A stretch of DNA of 64,000 bases from Bacteroidetes bacterium 46-16 (GTDB lineage: Bacteria > Bacteroidota > Bacteroidia > Chitinophagales > Chitinophagaceae). The position numbers and the translations under genes were made by a program. Shown piece after piece: positions 25,765 to 34,611 of this stretch (its first letter is position 1; every line of letters starts with the position of its first letter). The notes beneath the pieces are model-generated. The model was not told the origin of the DNA. It made no database searches and worked only from the letters and a program-made list of their open reading frames with translations. The stretch spans positions 62,001-126,000 of the forward strand of contig MKUN01000008.1 of the NCBI GenBank assembly GCA_001897835.1, written 5' to 3'.

Positions 25765-27564
25765 ATGGATAAAAACATGATTCACATTGACGACCTCGTA
25801 AAGCAGCGCCTCTCCGGTGGTGAGGAGCAGGAGCGCCCCGGCGCATGGCTGCATATGAAGGACCTGCTGGACAATAAGATGCCGGTAAAGACACCTGTGG
25901 CCGCGGGCGGACGCAGGCTGATGACCTATATGGCAGCATTGCTGGCACTCTCGGCCATAGGTATAGGCACATATAGCCTGCGCAACAGCCTGCATAACGG
26001 CGATAAAAAGATCGCCGCCTCTGGCAGCAATGCACAGGACAATAAGCCCTCATATAGCAGCAATGCCGGCAGCGGAAAGGGCAATATACTCACCACAAAT
26101 GATAAGGACAGGATAAGCAATGCGGGTACTAACACAGCTGTACAAAATACAAATGCCACTGATAAGAAGACTGCAAATACCCATAACGATCAGCCGAAAA
26201 CCGAGATAAAGCCCCTTGCGAATGTCAGCTTAATTGCAGAAAAGAGCAAATTGGAGGATCGTAAAAATTCACGTTCTAAAAAACTGGTTAGTAGCGACTT
26301 AGGAAAAAACACCGAAAGCAACACTGTAGATAACGAGGCGCTTAAGCACAGCAGTAATGCAGCTAACGCATCAGCAACAAGCACACGTAAAGCCGATAAG
26401 GATAAAACTCCTGCTAATAAGATAATACCTGCGTCGGGCAACAATGCACCGAAGAAAGATATTGCTGCTGCAGCAAGCCTCAAAGCGGGTAATAACAAAA
26501 ATGCTGTGCATGATTCTATCCCTTCCATATCGGTAAATGAGAAGATGGTGATAGATCACAGGTCGAAGGAAGCACACTTCATGCGTGATACAGTAGGAGT
26601 GGGCATGGCCGTATTGCCGCCAACAGCCCCTGCGCATAAGCCGGCAAACAGTGTGCCTAGTGCAGCTAACAATTATAACAACCCACGATATGTAGCCAGT
26701 GCTGCAGGGAATACCAATGTGCAGACCGAAGCTACAGAACAGCAGATACTGCCTGCATCAGCCGCCAATGCCAATGCCAATACCGCGGCAAGCAATAATA
26801 AGATAGGCCTTGCCAGTACACACAAAGCCCGTAAGACACACGAGGGCTGGAACTTCTCAGCAGTGAACCAGTTCCTGAGGAATGCCAAGCAAAGCCTGGG
26901 ACAGATAGAATACAGCAGCGGCCTGATTGGTGGTATCAATGCCGTATTCATGGCAGGTGGTATGGTGCCGGGCATACAACTGGGCGCTACCGAAACACTG
27001 GGCATCAGCGACCGTATAGCTGTAATGCTGGAGCTTAAATATCACCAGAGCTTTAACCGCGGCATAGTTGTGAACAGTAATTATGTGAAATATGTGGAAC
27101 AGGCGGACCATAGCTATCTCAGAGATTCTATGTCGTTAAATTATAAGTTCTCTACACTGCAGAATTTTGCTCTGCCTGTTACCCTACAGTATCATGTAAA
27201 CGACTTTATAAATATTATAGCGGGTGGCTCGCTGGTATATACCTTAGGTATCAATCCTGAGCCGGACGAAACTCCTTTGTATGATTATCGCAAGACCGGT
27301 TTGTCTAATCCGGGGCAGGCAGCCCTTGATGCATCGAGGCCAGATATCAGCCAAAGCGATTTTAACTCCAGGTTCGGTCTCGGTTATATAATTGGTGCAT
27401 CGTACCAGATAGGGCCTAAGATGAATGCTGATCTGCGTATGACCCAAACCATATGGGACAATGCAGCAACACCGGGTGCTAAAATAGTATCGGACCGACT
27501 CTATAAGAAACCGGGTGTACAGCTGTCCATAGGTTATAACCTGTCGAAGGAGAAGAAACATTAA
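25765..27564 (+). CDS. Protein with inner-membrane helix, long linker and outer-membrane barrel
   Basis: The 599-aa product has a cytoplasmic N-terminus (1-50, with a GAWLHMKDLLDNKMP stretch), one helix at about 52-72 (LMTYMAALLALSAIGIGTYS), and about 270 residues rich in Asn, Ala, Lys and Ser with low complexity. A C-terminal outer-membrane-type beta domain follows (about 365-599: GINAVFMAGGMVPGIQLGA, PVTLQYHVNDFINIIAGG, then GVQLSIGYNL). It follows the sigma gene by 13 bp. I infer an anti-sigma or signal-transducing role that links both membranes. The N-terminus lacks a clear ZAS zinc motif. It overlaps the convergent YhhQ gene by 4 bp. Confidence 0.85.
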   Translation: MDKNMIHIDDLVKQRLSGGEEQERPGAWLHMKDLLDNKMPVKTPVAAGGRRLMTYMAALLALSAIGIGTYSLRNSLHNGDKKIAASGSNAQDNKPSYSSNAGSGKGNILTTNDKDRISNAGTNTAVQNTNATDKKTANTHNDQPKTEIKPLANVSLIAEKSKLEDRKNSRSKKLVSSDLGKNTESNTVDNEALKHSSNAANASATSTRKADKDKTPANKIIPASGNNAPKKDIAAAASLKAGNNKNAVHDSIPSISVNEKMVIDHRSKEAHFMRDTVGVGMAVLPPTAPAHKPANSVPSAANNYNNPRYVASAAGNTNVQTEATEQQILPASAANANANTAASNNKIGLASTHKARKTHEGWNFSAVNQFLRNAKQSLGQIEYSSGLIGGINAVFMAGGMVPGIQLGATETLGISDRIAVMLELKYHQSFNRGIVVNSNYVKYVEQADHSYLRDSMSLNYKFSTLQNFALPVTLQYHVNDFINIIAGGSLVYTLGINPEPDETPLYDYRKTGLSNPGQAALDASRPDISQSDFNSRFGLGYIIGASYQIGPKMNADLRMTQTIWDNAATPGAKIVSDRLYKKPGVQLSIGYNLSKEKKH

Positions 27565-28343
27565 TCGTTCTCCTTCCGCATGGCGGCCAGCTTCATTTCC
27601 CGTGTTTTTTCGGGACCGAGGTAACGCGCGATACCTGCCTCCAAAAGGTAGATGAGCGGAGTAAGCACTATCGCCATAACGGCTTTGTAAGAGTAGTTGA
27701 CCAGGCCAATTGCCAGCACTTGCTGGTAGCTCCAGCCCCTGCCCAGTTTAAATGCAATGAATAGCACAACAAAACTGTCTACGAATTGCGACACCAGAGT
27801 AGATCCGGTAGCCCTTAACCAAACGCTTTTTTCACCTGTCACCTTTTTTATCTTGTGGAAGACCCATACATCCAGCAACTGGCTCACTAAAAAGGCCACC
27901 AGGCTGCCAAAAATGATCCACATCCCCTGCCCGAAAATACTGTTGAAGGCGGCCTGCATATCAGGCACGCCTTCACTTTTCTGGCTATCGACCCAAAAGC
28001 CTGCCGGGGGTAATTTGATGGCCGCATAGAAGGCCACAAAAGCATAGCTGATGAGTGCTATCGCTATATAAGAGATGCGCCGCACTGCCCGGGGGCCATA
28101 GTACTCATTCACCACATCGGTGAGGACAAATTCCAGGGGCCATAATATGACACCACAGGTAAGCACGTAAGTAAGTCCGTCTTGCCCAAGCAGGCTGAAA
28201 GGATGGGCCTGGATGCCTAAAGTGGCTTCCAGCGAGAAGAGCTTCCCGCCAATACATTCTGCTATCAGTGCATTGGCCACAAAAAAGGAAGCAAGGAAGA
28301 GAAACAGCTTAGTAGGCTTGTCGGAAAGTATCTTGTGTATCAT
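27561..28343 (-). CDS. yhhQ: Queuosine precursor transporter, YhhQ/VUT family
   Basis: This 260-aa inner-membrane protein should import a queuosine precursor (preQ0, preQ1 or queuine). It has about six helices, starting at LFLFLASFFVANALIAECIG, with the family motifs GVILWPLEFVLTDVVNEYYG and LVAFLVSQLLDVWVFHKIK. The charged pair in LTDVVNEYYG is typical. It links functionally to the tgt gene at 8884, 17 kb away. No queuosine synthesis gene (queC-F) lies in this window. It is convergent with the sigma-linked gene. Confidence 0.93.
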   Translation of the reverse strand: MIHKILSDKPTKLFLFLASFFVANALIAECIGGKLFSLEATLGIQAHPFSLLGQDGLTYVLTCGVILWPLEFVLTDVVNEYYGPRAVRRISYIAIALISYAFVAFYAAIKLPPAGFWVDSQKSEGVPDMQAAFNSIFGQGMWIIFGSLVAFLVSQLLDVWVFHKIKKVTGEKSVWLRATGSTLVSQFVDSFVVLFIAFKLGRGWSYQQVLAIGLVNYSYKAVMAIVLTPLIYLLEAGIARYLGPEKTREMKLAAMRKEND

Positions 28344-28425
28344 GAGGCGCTTATGTGAAGACTAAAATAAGCATTGTCCCACACTATAAGGATGCGGGAC
28401 AATTAAATAATGTAAGATACGCTCA

Positions 28426-28824
28426 CTATTTGCTGTGCTGTATATTGGGTACCGGTACGTTTAGCGGTTCGCTTTTAGGGTCGGCGGGGTATAGTTTCAT
28501 ATAATTAGGATAGTTCATTTCAGGATGCAGGTCAAGGCTGAGACCATCCAATATTTTTATACGTGACTTACTGAGGTCAACTTTTTGTAAATAAAGCGGC
28601 ACCGTAGGTGAGAATACCCATTTGTTCTGCGCCCAGTACACAAAGCCTTGCCTGCCTGCATCGTAAAAGGCAAAATAGTCGGGGAAATAAACATGAGCTG
28701 TAGCAATACCGCCATGGGCTTTATACCAGGCTGGCATTTGTTTGTTGGGGGCATGCTTTTGTGCATAGCTGCCAACACTTAATATGGTAAGAAATGCTAT
28801 GGTAATAAAGAGCCTGTATCGCAT
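28426..28824 (-). CDS. Secreted hypothetical protein (132 aa)
   Basis: The product has a signal peptide (MRYRLFITIAFLTILSVGSYA) and a mature part of about 110 residues with many Tyr, Pro and Trp: HVYFPDYFAFYDAGRQGF, VYWAQNKWVF and YPNYMKLYPADP. I do not recognise the family. Similar short periplasmic proteins with AWYKAHGG-like starts occur in Bacteroidota. It is a single gene between YhhQ and the CAP protein, 82 and 114 bp away. Confidence 0.75.
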   Translation of the reverse strand: MRYRLFITIAFLTILSVGSYAQKHAPNKQMPAWYKAHGGIATAHVYFPDYFAFYDAGRQGFVYWAQNKWVFSPTVPLYLQKVDLSKSRIKILDGLSLDLHPEMNYPNYMKLYPADPKSEPLNVPVPNIQHSK

Positions 28825-28938
28825 ATCATTTGTTTAGGATGCAAGTTATAATACCATGCCAGTGTATATAGATGACAGGCATCAGCGCCCGTGCTGTTAT
28901 TTATCAGCTATTAATCTATGGACAGGGACAGGAGAGCA

Positions 28939-29418
28939 TCATTCATTGCTGAGGATGAATAGCTGGGTAAAGTAGATGGTACCGTCCTCTGCCTCTGCCA
29001 CGCCTATGCCTGTATAGTTAAAATCGCCCTCAATATTGCGGCGATGCCCGCCGCTTTTGAGCCATAGTTTTACCACCCCTTCAGCATCCAGTTCGCCATA
29101 GGCCACATTTTCGCCCATGGCCTGGAATGACTTTGATCTCCTTATATTATCAGCGCGTTCTTTAAAACCATCGTGGCCAAAGGGAACTTTATGCCGGGCC
29201 ATATTCTTACTATGTTCTATAGCCTCTTTGGTAATGGCCGGGAGTAAAGATAGTGGCGATTTGCCGATCTCTTCCCGGTGCTGGTTCACATAATGGAGTA
29301 TGTCCTTTTCCATCTGCTGTTGCGAGATATCCTGACCATATAATAAGGCTGGTAGGATGCAGATGAGCAGGATAGCCGGTAAAAGTACAAAATGGGAAAA
29401 ATCGGGCCGCTTATTCAT
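28939..29418 (-). CDS. CAP/SCP-PR1 domain secreted protein
   Basis: The 159-aa protein has an N-terminal signal (FVLLPAILLICILPALLYG) and a complete CAP domain: HYVNQHREEIGKSPLS, the conserved EHSKNMARHKVPFGHDGF, ENVAYG, and the SGGHRRNIEG motif that carries a conserved His. The two His and two Glu positions of the CAP cavity seem present (H near 77 and H near 124). CAP proteins in bacteria bind lipids or act outside the cell, and their function here is unknown. It is a single gene. Confidence 0.9.
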   Translation of the reverse strand: MNKRPDFSHFVLLPAILLICILPALLYGQDISQQQMEKDILHYVNQHREEIGKSPLSLLPAITKEAIEHSKNMARHKVPFGHDGFKERADNIRRSKSFQAMGENVAYGELDAEGVVKLWLKSGGHRRNIEGDFNYTGIGVAEAEDGTIYFTQLFILSNE

Positions 29419-29540
29419 GAATTCTGTTTCCTTTCTCTTCTTAGATACAGCAATATACTATACTTAAGGCTAAGGATATCATAAAAAAGCGGGGCTGGCA
29501 CAGTTTTTAAAAATGCTTAAGTGAAACAAAGACCAGGGTT

Positions 29541-29792
29541 ATGATACAGAAGCAATTGGTACAAGCGACAAAAGAGATACTTCACTTCCTTTTTTATTGG
29601 GATGAGTATATTATCAACCAGCTTTTTTTGAGTGCCCTGCTGATATTGCTGTTCGGCAGAACATTCATATTGGCCGGCCTGGAAATAGTTAAAAAGGCTT
29701 ACAGGTTCATACTGGAAGCCCTGTTCCAAAAGGAACATTATGATAGCGAACATGTATTTGCGTTACAGACCAATACTGGTGATAGACAGTAA
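29541..29792 (+). CDS. Possible small membrane protein (83 aa)
   Basis: The frame starts at ATG 29541 after CAGGGTT and has one long hydrophobic helix (about 25-50: INQLFLSALLILLFGRTF) flanked by basic and acidic parts. The C-terminus is charged (KEHYDSEHVFALQ). I recognise no family, and a frame on the other strand overlaps it, so it could be spurious. Confidence 0.4.
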   Translation: MIQKQLVQATKEILHFLFYWDEYIINQLFLSALLILLFGRTFILAGLEIVKKAYRFILEALFQKEHYDSEHVFALQTNTGDRQ

Positions 29793-29890
29793 CCTGCTGC
29801 AAATCAGCAAGTAATCCAGATTTGCAGAAAGGAGTCAAACTCTGGCACGGTTTTTAACGTATCTATTAAGTAACCATAAAATTGTGTTTT

Positions 29891-30325
29891 ATGCTGTTAA
29901 GAATATTAATGATAAGCGATAATGCCCGGCATTCAGAAGCCGATGTACAAGTACTGAAAGACAGGGGCATACAGGTATACACTTGTTGTAACTACACAAT
30001 AGCACAGGAAATGGTAGCGGAGATAAAACCTGATATTATTTTCCTGGACCCGGAAGAACCCGGCAAGAAGGCTACAGAGTTGTATCACAAGCTGTTGGAT
30101 AATGTTTTATTCGCTCGCATACCTGTGATCTATGCACTGGTAGAGGATGATGTGTACCTGGTAGACAGGAAACGTACAGCCAGCAAAACGGGCAGAAATA
30201 TAATAGCAGATAACATGATAGATGCGATAAAACTGGCACTTAGCGGTCCTGGTAAACCTAAAAGCCAGCCGGTTTATATACATACCAATAAAATTCAACT
30301 GGGCAATTATGCTGCAAGGGCTTAG
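29891..30325 (+). CDS. Receiver-like domain protein (144 aa)
   Basis: The product resembles a single CheY-type domain: ILMISDNARHSEADV, a strand-3 segment with DIIFLDPEEPGKK that keeps the Asp, and IPVIYALVEDDV. The usual second acidic pocket residue is replaced by Asn (SDN), and the KP motif is not evident. ATG 29891 was chosen over TTG 29882. It probably acts as a divergent or phosphorylation-independent receiver. No kinase or output gene is adjacent. A 24-bp gap precedes the His-rich gene. Confidence 0.6.
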   Translation: MLLRILMISDNARHSEADVQVLKDRGIQVYTCCNYTIAQEMVAEIKPDIIFLDPEEPGKKATELYHKLLDNVLFARIPVIYALVEDDVYLVDRKRTASKTGRNIIADNMIDAIKLALSGPGKPKSQPVYIHTNKIQLGNYAARA

Positions 30326-30348
30326 TTTACCATTACAAAAAAATTAGC

Positions 30349-30654
30349 ATGAAAACGATAATCCTTTCTTTCCTGATAACATTCTTTACGGTGTATGTTG
30401 CATCTGCACAGGGCCGTCATCATGAGCGCGGGCACTACCATAGCCGCTATCACCACCGCTATTATCATCACCCCCGCCACCATTATCCCGTATATCATCA
30501 TCGTCATTACTACAGCCACCCGCGCTATCACAACCGTACAAGGGTAGAGGTAAATGTACCGTTGCCGGCACCTCCGCGCCCGCATCGTGTACCTCATCCA
30601 CCGCTACCACCTCATCCGCCATTACCACCGCACCCGCCGGTGCCGCACCCTTAA
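30349..30654 (+). CDS. Small His/Pro-rich secreted protein (101 aa)
   Basis: The signal peptide is MKTIILSFLITFFTVYVASA. The mature part has a His/Tyr/Arg-rich segment (HHERGHYHSRYHHRYYHH) and a C-terminal Pro/His tail with repeated PPLPPHP units. No enzyme motif is seen. Metal binding is a guess from composition. It lies next to a second Gly/His/Asn-rich secreted protein at 30727. Confidence 0.65.
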   Translation: MKTIILSFLITFFTVYVASAQGRHHERGHYHSRYHHRYYHHPRHHYPVYHHRHYYSHPRYHNRTRVEVNVPLPAPPRPHRVPHPPLPPHPPLPPHPPVPHP

Positions 30655-30726
30655 TATTTAAATATTAATATCCCGGGGGCAGGCAATTTTGGCAAGGTAA
30701 TTGCAAAGTATTTAGTAAAAATACTA

Positions 30727-31113
30727 ATGGTTATGAAAGTAAAGATCTTGTTGACGGTGTTGATGATAACCATGATATCATTGACAATAAGTACAAATGC
30801 AAATGCCCACCCTTATCCACGACATTACAGGGGAGGCTGGCATCATCCCCGTGTATCGGTACTCGTGCCTCCCGTACCTATACCCGTACCGGCCCCGCGC
30901 GTAGTGATAGCTCCGGGTTGTGCACCACGCTATTATGGCTCTCATTATGACCGTTGCTATGGCAACAGGTATTCCGACAGAGTTTATTATAACAATGGCT
31001 ATTATGGACGTAATAACTATCGCCCGCAACGCCATCATAACGAATACAGATCAAATGGTAACGGCTATGGGCATTATGGCCCCCGCAATAATAGCCGCCA
31101 TTACCGCAGATAA
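30727..31113 (+). CDS. Small Tyr/Asn/His-rich secreted protein (128 aa)
   Basis: A signal peptide (MKVKILLTVLMITMISL from the second ATG at 30733) is followed by HPYPRHYRGGWHHPR, a PVPIPVPAPRVVIAPG linker and a tail rich in Tyr, Asn, Arg and Gly (NNGYYGRNNYRPQRH). ATG 30727 and ATG 30733 are both possible. It resembles small envelope proteins of unknown function. A strong terminator follows 30 bp after the stop. Confidence 0.65.
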   Translation: MVMKVKILLTVLMITMISLTISTNANAHPYPRHYRGGWHHPRVSVLVPPVPIPVPAPRVVIAPGCAPRYYGSHYDRCYGNRYSDRVYYNNGYYGRNNYRPQRHHNEYRSNGNGYGHYGPRNNSRHYRR

Positions 31114-31142
31114 AGTTTTTTTGTGTGCTTAAATGATCATAG

Positions 31143-31164
31143 GGCTGTGCTGTTTAGCACAGCC
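31143..31164 (+). terminator. Intrinsic terminator after the Tyr/Asn/His-rich gene
   Basis: A 9-bp perfect stem (GGCTGTGCT, loop GTTT, AGCACAGCC) is followed by TTCCTTATTTT. Confidence 0.8.
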
Positions 31165-31333
31165 TTCCTTATTTTAATGGTCTTCGGGGGTTGTTTTAAC
31201 ATTTCTTTAGATAAAAAGAGGTTGTTTTGTAAAGGGGTGGTTAAGCAAGTATAAATGCCCCGTTAAGCAGTCCTGAAAATTTCGCAGGGGCCGGAAAGCA
31301 GCCCATCTTTGTGTCAACAAAACGAAAAAGATC

Positions 31334-31429
31334 ATGTTTACAGCCAAAAACAAAACAAAGACAATAGCACTTACTATCTCTGCAATAGTTGCTTCTATCC
31401 CGGTTTGCCTTATCCTTTTAGGCGCATAA
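31334..31429 (+). CDS. Possible 31-aa membrane peptide
   Basis: An ATG-to-TAA frame encodes MFTAKNKTKTIALTISA followed by IVASIPVCLILLGA: a basic N-terminus and a single hydrophobic helix. The shape fits a small membrane peptide. It lies in the 356-bp gap before the thioredoxin gene, behind a G/C-rich structured segment (31255-31310). No homologue is known to me. Confidence 0.35.
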   Translation: MFTAKNKTKTIALTISAIVASIPVCLILLGA

Positions 31430-31469
31430 AAAATGATACTGTGTATGCTTATTGCTTTATTTTTGAGGA

Positions 31470-31976
31470 ATGAAGCAATTGCTCGCCGCATCCCTGCTGC
31501 TTTTCGCAGTGTCCTCCTCCGTACTGGCTCAAAATACGGACTCCGCTAAAATATATGATCCTCATGCCAATGCGCTAGAAGATATCAACAAAGCCGTGGC
31601 CCGCGCGGCAAAAGAACATAAATACGTTTTCCTGCAAATAGGCGGTAACTGGTGCAAATGGTGCCGGTACTTCAATAACCTGGTTACTACTAACGACTCC
31701 CTCCATCAAATACTGACTGGTAATTACGTAGTGCTGCATATAAACTACAGCCCTGAGAACAGGAACGAAAAGGTGTTGGCCAAGCTCGGCTACCCGCAAC
31801 GTTTTGGTTTCCCGGTATTCGTAGTGCTTGATGCAAAAGGCAACAGGCTGCATACCCAAAACTCCGCTTACCTGGAACATGGGCAAGGACATGATCCCAA
31901 ACTGGTTGCGGAATTCCTGAAGCAATGGTCGCCGGGCGCGCTGGACCCCGAGAACTATAAAGACGGTAAGCGATAA
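31470..31976 (+). CDS. Periplasmic thioredoxin-fold protein
   Basis: The 168-aa protein has a signal peptide (MKQLLAASLLLFAVSSSVLA) and a thioredoxin-like domain with the redox pair WCKWC (Cys near 64 and 67) after KYVFLQIGGN, and a cis-Pro region at GFPVFVVLD. It belongs to the thioredoxin_7/DUF255-like group of small periplasmic proteins. A role in disulfide exchange or reduction of envelope proteins is likely, but the partner is unknown. It is convergent with lpxR, 39 bp apart. Confidence 0.88.
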   Translation: MKQLLAASLLLFAVSSSVLAQNTDSAKIYDPHANALEDINKAVARAAKEHKYVFLQIGGNWCKWCRYFNNLVTTNDSLHQILTGNYVVLHINYSPENRNEKVLAKLGYPQRFGFPVFVVLDAKGNRLHTQNSAYLEHGQGHDPKLVAEFLKQWSPGALDPENYKDGKR

Positions 31977-32015
31977 GCCCACAAGTCTACTGGTAACATA
32001 CGTTTAAAGCTATTT

Positions 32016-32975
32016 TTACAAGCCAATCCCCAGGCTAAGACCACCCCACTGGTGTGTAAGCCCTGTACGAAAGGTTTTGCTCCTATAGGCCAGGTAATAT
32101 TCCATGTAAATGTTTTTGTAACAAAGTACCAGGCCCACATTATTGCAAAAAACCAGCCTTGATACATCTGCAGCCGTAATAGTATAGGGCGAGCTCCGGT
32201 TAAAAAGCCCGCCCTGCAGGGTCGCATCGTATGCCACGGCATTCAGTGCCGGAACATCATAGAGGTATACATGAAGAGCCCTGTTGTCTTTATTGTCGCT
32301 TAAGGGACTATTGAAATAACCGGTCCTGAGGCTGGCACCAAGCGTTAGTTTGTCTTTCAACGTTCCTGCATCGGCAGTGGCATTGACAGCCAGCTCAAAT
32401 ATTTTACCGGCATGGAATAATTTATGTTCATAGGTAAGCCGGTAGTTCAAAACAAGGTCGTTGTGTATTTGATATTGCCAGCCACCGGGCTGTATGTTGT
32501 TAAGGGCTTTATGGATCGCTTTCTGCATGCCATCGGCCCAGGCCGCCGGGCCTATTACTCCTGTACTTAAAGCTGCACTAAGCCTGTTGCCTTTTTGGGG
32601 CATTGTGCTGGTGGAGAAGGTCTTTAACAACAAAACCCCAGCATAAGGATGGTTGCCGTACTGAATATATGTTTCGCCAATGCTGCGTGGCGTATAACCT
32701 TCATGCCCGAGGGCAAGGCCAAAATTAGTTTCAGCACCCGGCAGGCGTAACAATACAAGACTTAAGGGAAAATGTTTTAATTCAGGGTGTACAAACTCAA
32801 TGTTTATGCCCTGTGTGTAATATTCATCGGTAGCTGTAAAGAAATCGTTGTCGTAACTGAGCCTTACGTATTTATCGCTATTCATACTTCTATACGAAGC
32901 GATATGATCCATCTCCTGCGAAAGGCAGGTGAAAGGCATTAGTATTAATATGATAAAGCAACATCTGACTGGCAT
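32016..32975 (-). CDS. lpxR: LpxR-type lipid A deacylase
   Basis: LpxR is an outer-membrane barrel enzyme that removes the 3'-acyloxyacyl group from lipid A. The 319-aa product has a signal peptide (MPVRCCFIILILMPFTCLS) and the family motifs LSYDNDFFTATDEYYTQG (the Asn-Asp pair of the active site) and IGPAAWADGMQKAIH, then GWQYQIHNDL. The final residues (HQWGGLSLGIGL) are a last barrel strand. The length matches the family. It may remodel outer-membrane lipids along with the sphingolipid genes further on. Catalysis is inferred from the family. Confidence 0.88.
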   Translation of the reverse strand: MPVRCCFIILILMPFTCLSQEMDHIASYRSMNSDKYVRLSYDNDFFTATDEYYTQGINIEFVHPELKHFPLSLVLLRLPGAETNFGLALGHEGYTPRSIGETYIQYGNHPYAGVLLLKTFSTSTMPQKGNRLSAALSTGVIGPAAWADGMQKAIHKALNNIQPGGWQYQIHNDLVLNYRLTYEHKLFHAGKIFELAVNATADAGTLKDKLTLGASLRTGYFNSPLSDNKDNRALHVYLYDVPALNAVAYDATLQGGLFNRSSPYTITAADVSRLVFCNNVGLVLCYKNIYMEYYLAYRSKTFRTGLTHQWGGLSLGIGL

Positions 32976-33034
32976 AGCATTGTTATATACGTGCTATGCT
33001 GCCAAAAAGATTGCGCCACAGGAAATACCAATCG

Positions 33035-34453
33035 CTATATTTCCTTCAGTTCCAGCAGTGCCACGTTCTCAATATGGTGCGTATGCGGGAACATATCCAC
33101 GGGTTGCAGGCGGGTGACTTTATAGGCTTCAGCGAGCAGTTGCAGGTCGCGTGCCTGTGTGGCTGGGTTGCAACTCACATATACCACTTTGGGCGCCCGC
33201 ATCTTCAACAGTTGCTGCACCAGTTTTTCGTGCATGCCTGCCCGTGGCGGGTCGGTGATGATGACATCGGGCCTGCCGTGGCGGGCAAAGAAATCGTCGG
33301 TGCAGATATCCGCAACATCGCCTGCGTAAAACGTACAATGATCGAGGCCGTTCAATGCGGCATTTTCGTATGCATCTTTTATAGCATCTTCTACCACCTC
33401 GATACCGATCACTTTCTTTGCGCCCGCCGAGCAATAAATACCTATGCTGCCGGTGCCGCAATAGAGGTCATAAAGTGTTTCGCTACCGGTAAGCCCGGCA
33501 AATTCTTTAGTAACATCATACAACGCTTTGGCCTGGTATGAGTTGGTCTGGAAGAATGATTTGGGTGATATCTTGAAGCGGTAGTTGCCTAAGGTCTCTT
33601 CAATGTACCCTTTGCCATGGTAACAATGCACGTCAAGATCGTGCAGGCTGTCATTCACTTTGGGGTTAATGGTATAGTGCAGGGTAGTGATGCCCGGAAT
33701 GTGTGCAAGCATATGTTCGAGTATCGCCTTTCTTTGCGGCTCGTCCTCATATTGCAATACCAGGTTAATGAGCACCTCGCCAGTAGTTGCCACTCTTATC
33801 ACTACGTTCCTGAGCCAGCCCTGCTGGCTGCGATAATCGTAATAAGACAATTGCCGCGCTTCGGCATATTCACGCAGTACTTTCAATAATAAATTGGTCG
33901 GCTCATTTTGCAGGTAGCAGGTATATACCGGCACTACTTTATCGAACAGGCCCGGTGCATGAAATCCTAGTGCCGGTTCGGGAGCGAAAACTGTATCGCC
34001 TGCAGCTTTAATTTCTGCTGTGGTCCTGTACCTGTGGTTGCTAAAGGTAAATTCCAATTTATTGCGATAATACCTTTCGTGTGCACTGCCCAGTATGGGC
34101 TGTATAGCCGGCAACTCGATATGACCTATTCTTTGTAACTGGTCGGCTACCTGTTGTTGTTTATATGCCAATTGCCGGGGGTAGGGCAGCATTTGCCATT
34201 TGCAGCCGCCACAAGTACCGAAGTGCTGGCAAAAAGGCTCAATGCGCTGGGGGGAAGGGCTTAGAAGCTCCATTACCTGGCCTTCGGCCCAGCTTTTTTT
34301 GTTTTTTGTAAGCCGGACATTCACTACATCACCCGGTACGGCATTGGTGACGAAAAGCACCTTTCCATCCTCAAGATGTGCTATGCTCTTGCCCTCAGCA
34401 GCATAAGCATCTATTTTAATATTATAAAGGGGGAGTTTCTTCTTACGTGACAA
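33035..34453 (-). CDS. rlmD: 23S rRNA (uracil-5-)-methyltransferase, RlmD/RumA type
   Basis: This enzyme methylates U1939 of 23S rRNA using SAM. The 472-aa protein has a TRAM domain (about 5-65), a four-Cys iron-sulfur site (CQHFGTCGGCKWQ plus a later Cys), and a Rossmann domain with YDLYCGTGSIGIYCS, DPPRAGMHEKLV and the catalytic VYVSCNPATQARDL. It ends with the family VDMFPHTHHIENVALLEL. No ATG precedes the TRAM domain, so TTG 34453 must start it. RlmC is a close alternative. Confidence 0.93.
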   Translation of the reverse strand: MSRKKKLPLYNIKIDAYAAEGKSIAHLEDGKVLFVTNAVPGDVVNVRLTKNKKSWAEGQVMELLSPSPQRIEPFCQHFGTCGGCKWQMLPYPRQLAYKQQQVADQLQRIGHIELPAIQPILGSAHERYYRNKLEFTFSNHRYRTTAEIKAAGDTVFAPEPALGFHAPGLFDKVVPVYTCYLQNEPTNLLLKVLREYAEARQLSYYDYRSQQGWLRNVVIRVATTGEVLINLVLQYEDEPQRKAILEHMLAHIPGITTLHYTINPKVNDSLHDLDVHCYHGKGYIEETLGNYRFKISPKSFFQTNSYQAKALYDVTKEFAGLTGSETLYDLYCGTGSIGIYCSAGAKKVIGIEVVEDAIKDAYENAALNGLDHCTFYAGDVADICTDDFFARHGRPDVIITDPPRAGMHEKLVQQLLKMRAPKVVYVSCNPATQARDLQLLAEAYKVTRLQPVDMFPHTHHIENVALLELKEI

Positions 34454-34611
34454 AATTATTATATAAAAAAGGGTTAAGAAAGTGCAAATTTACAGGTATT
34501 ATATTGGGTTACATTCGCTTTAACACTTATTTTTGTTTCCTTTACCAAACAGATGTTGAACTGAGGCCGTCTTTATGGCTGAAACAAAATTATCTTCACC
34601 GTATTTTACTT

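Noticed and set aside
31270..31310. Possible 4.5S/SRP RNA (GGCCGGAAAGCAGCCC resembles the SRP loop)
   Set aside because: The bases after the GGAA loop lack the expected GG pairing and the long flanking helix cannot be drawn. A covariance search with Rfam RF00169 would settle it; a good score would revive the call.
34447..34611. N-terminal extension of the TlpA-like protein
   Set aside because: The 55 extra residues do not form a signal peptide, while ATG 34612 starts a normal one and avoids overlap with the rlmD start.
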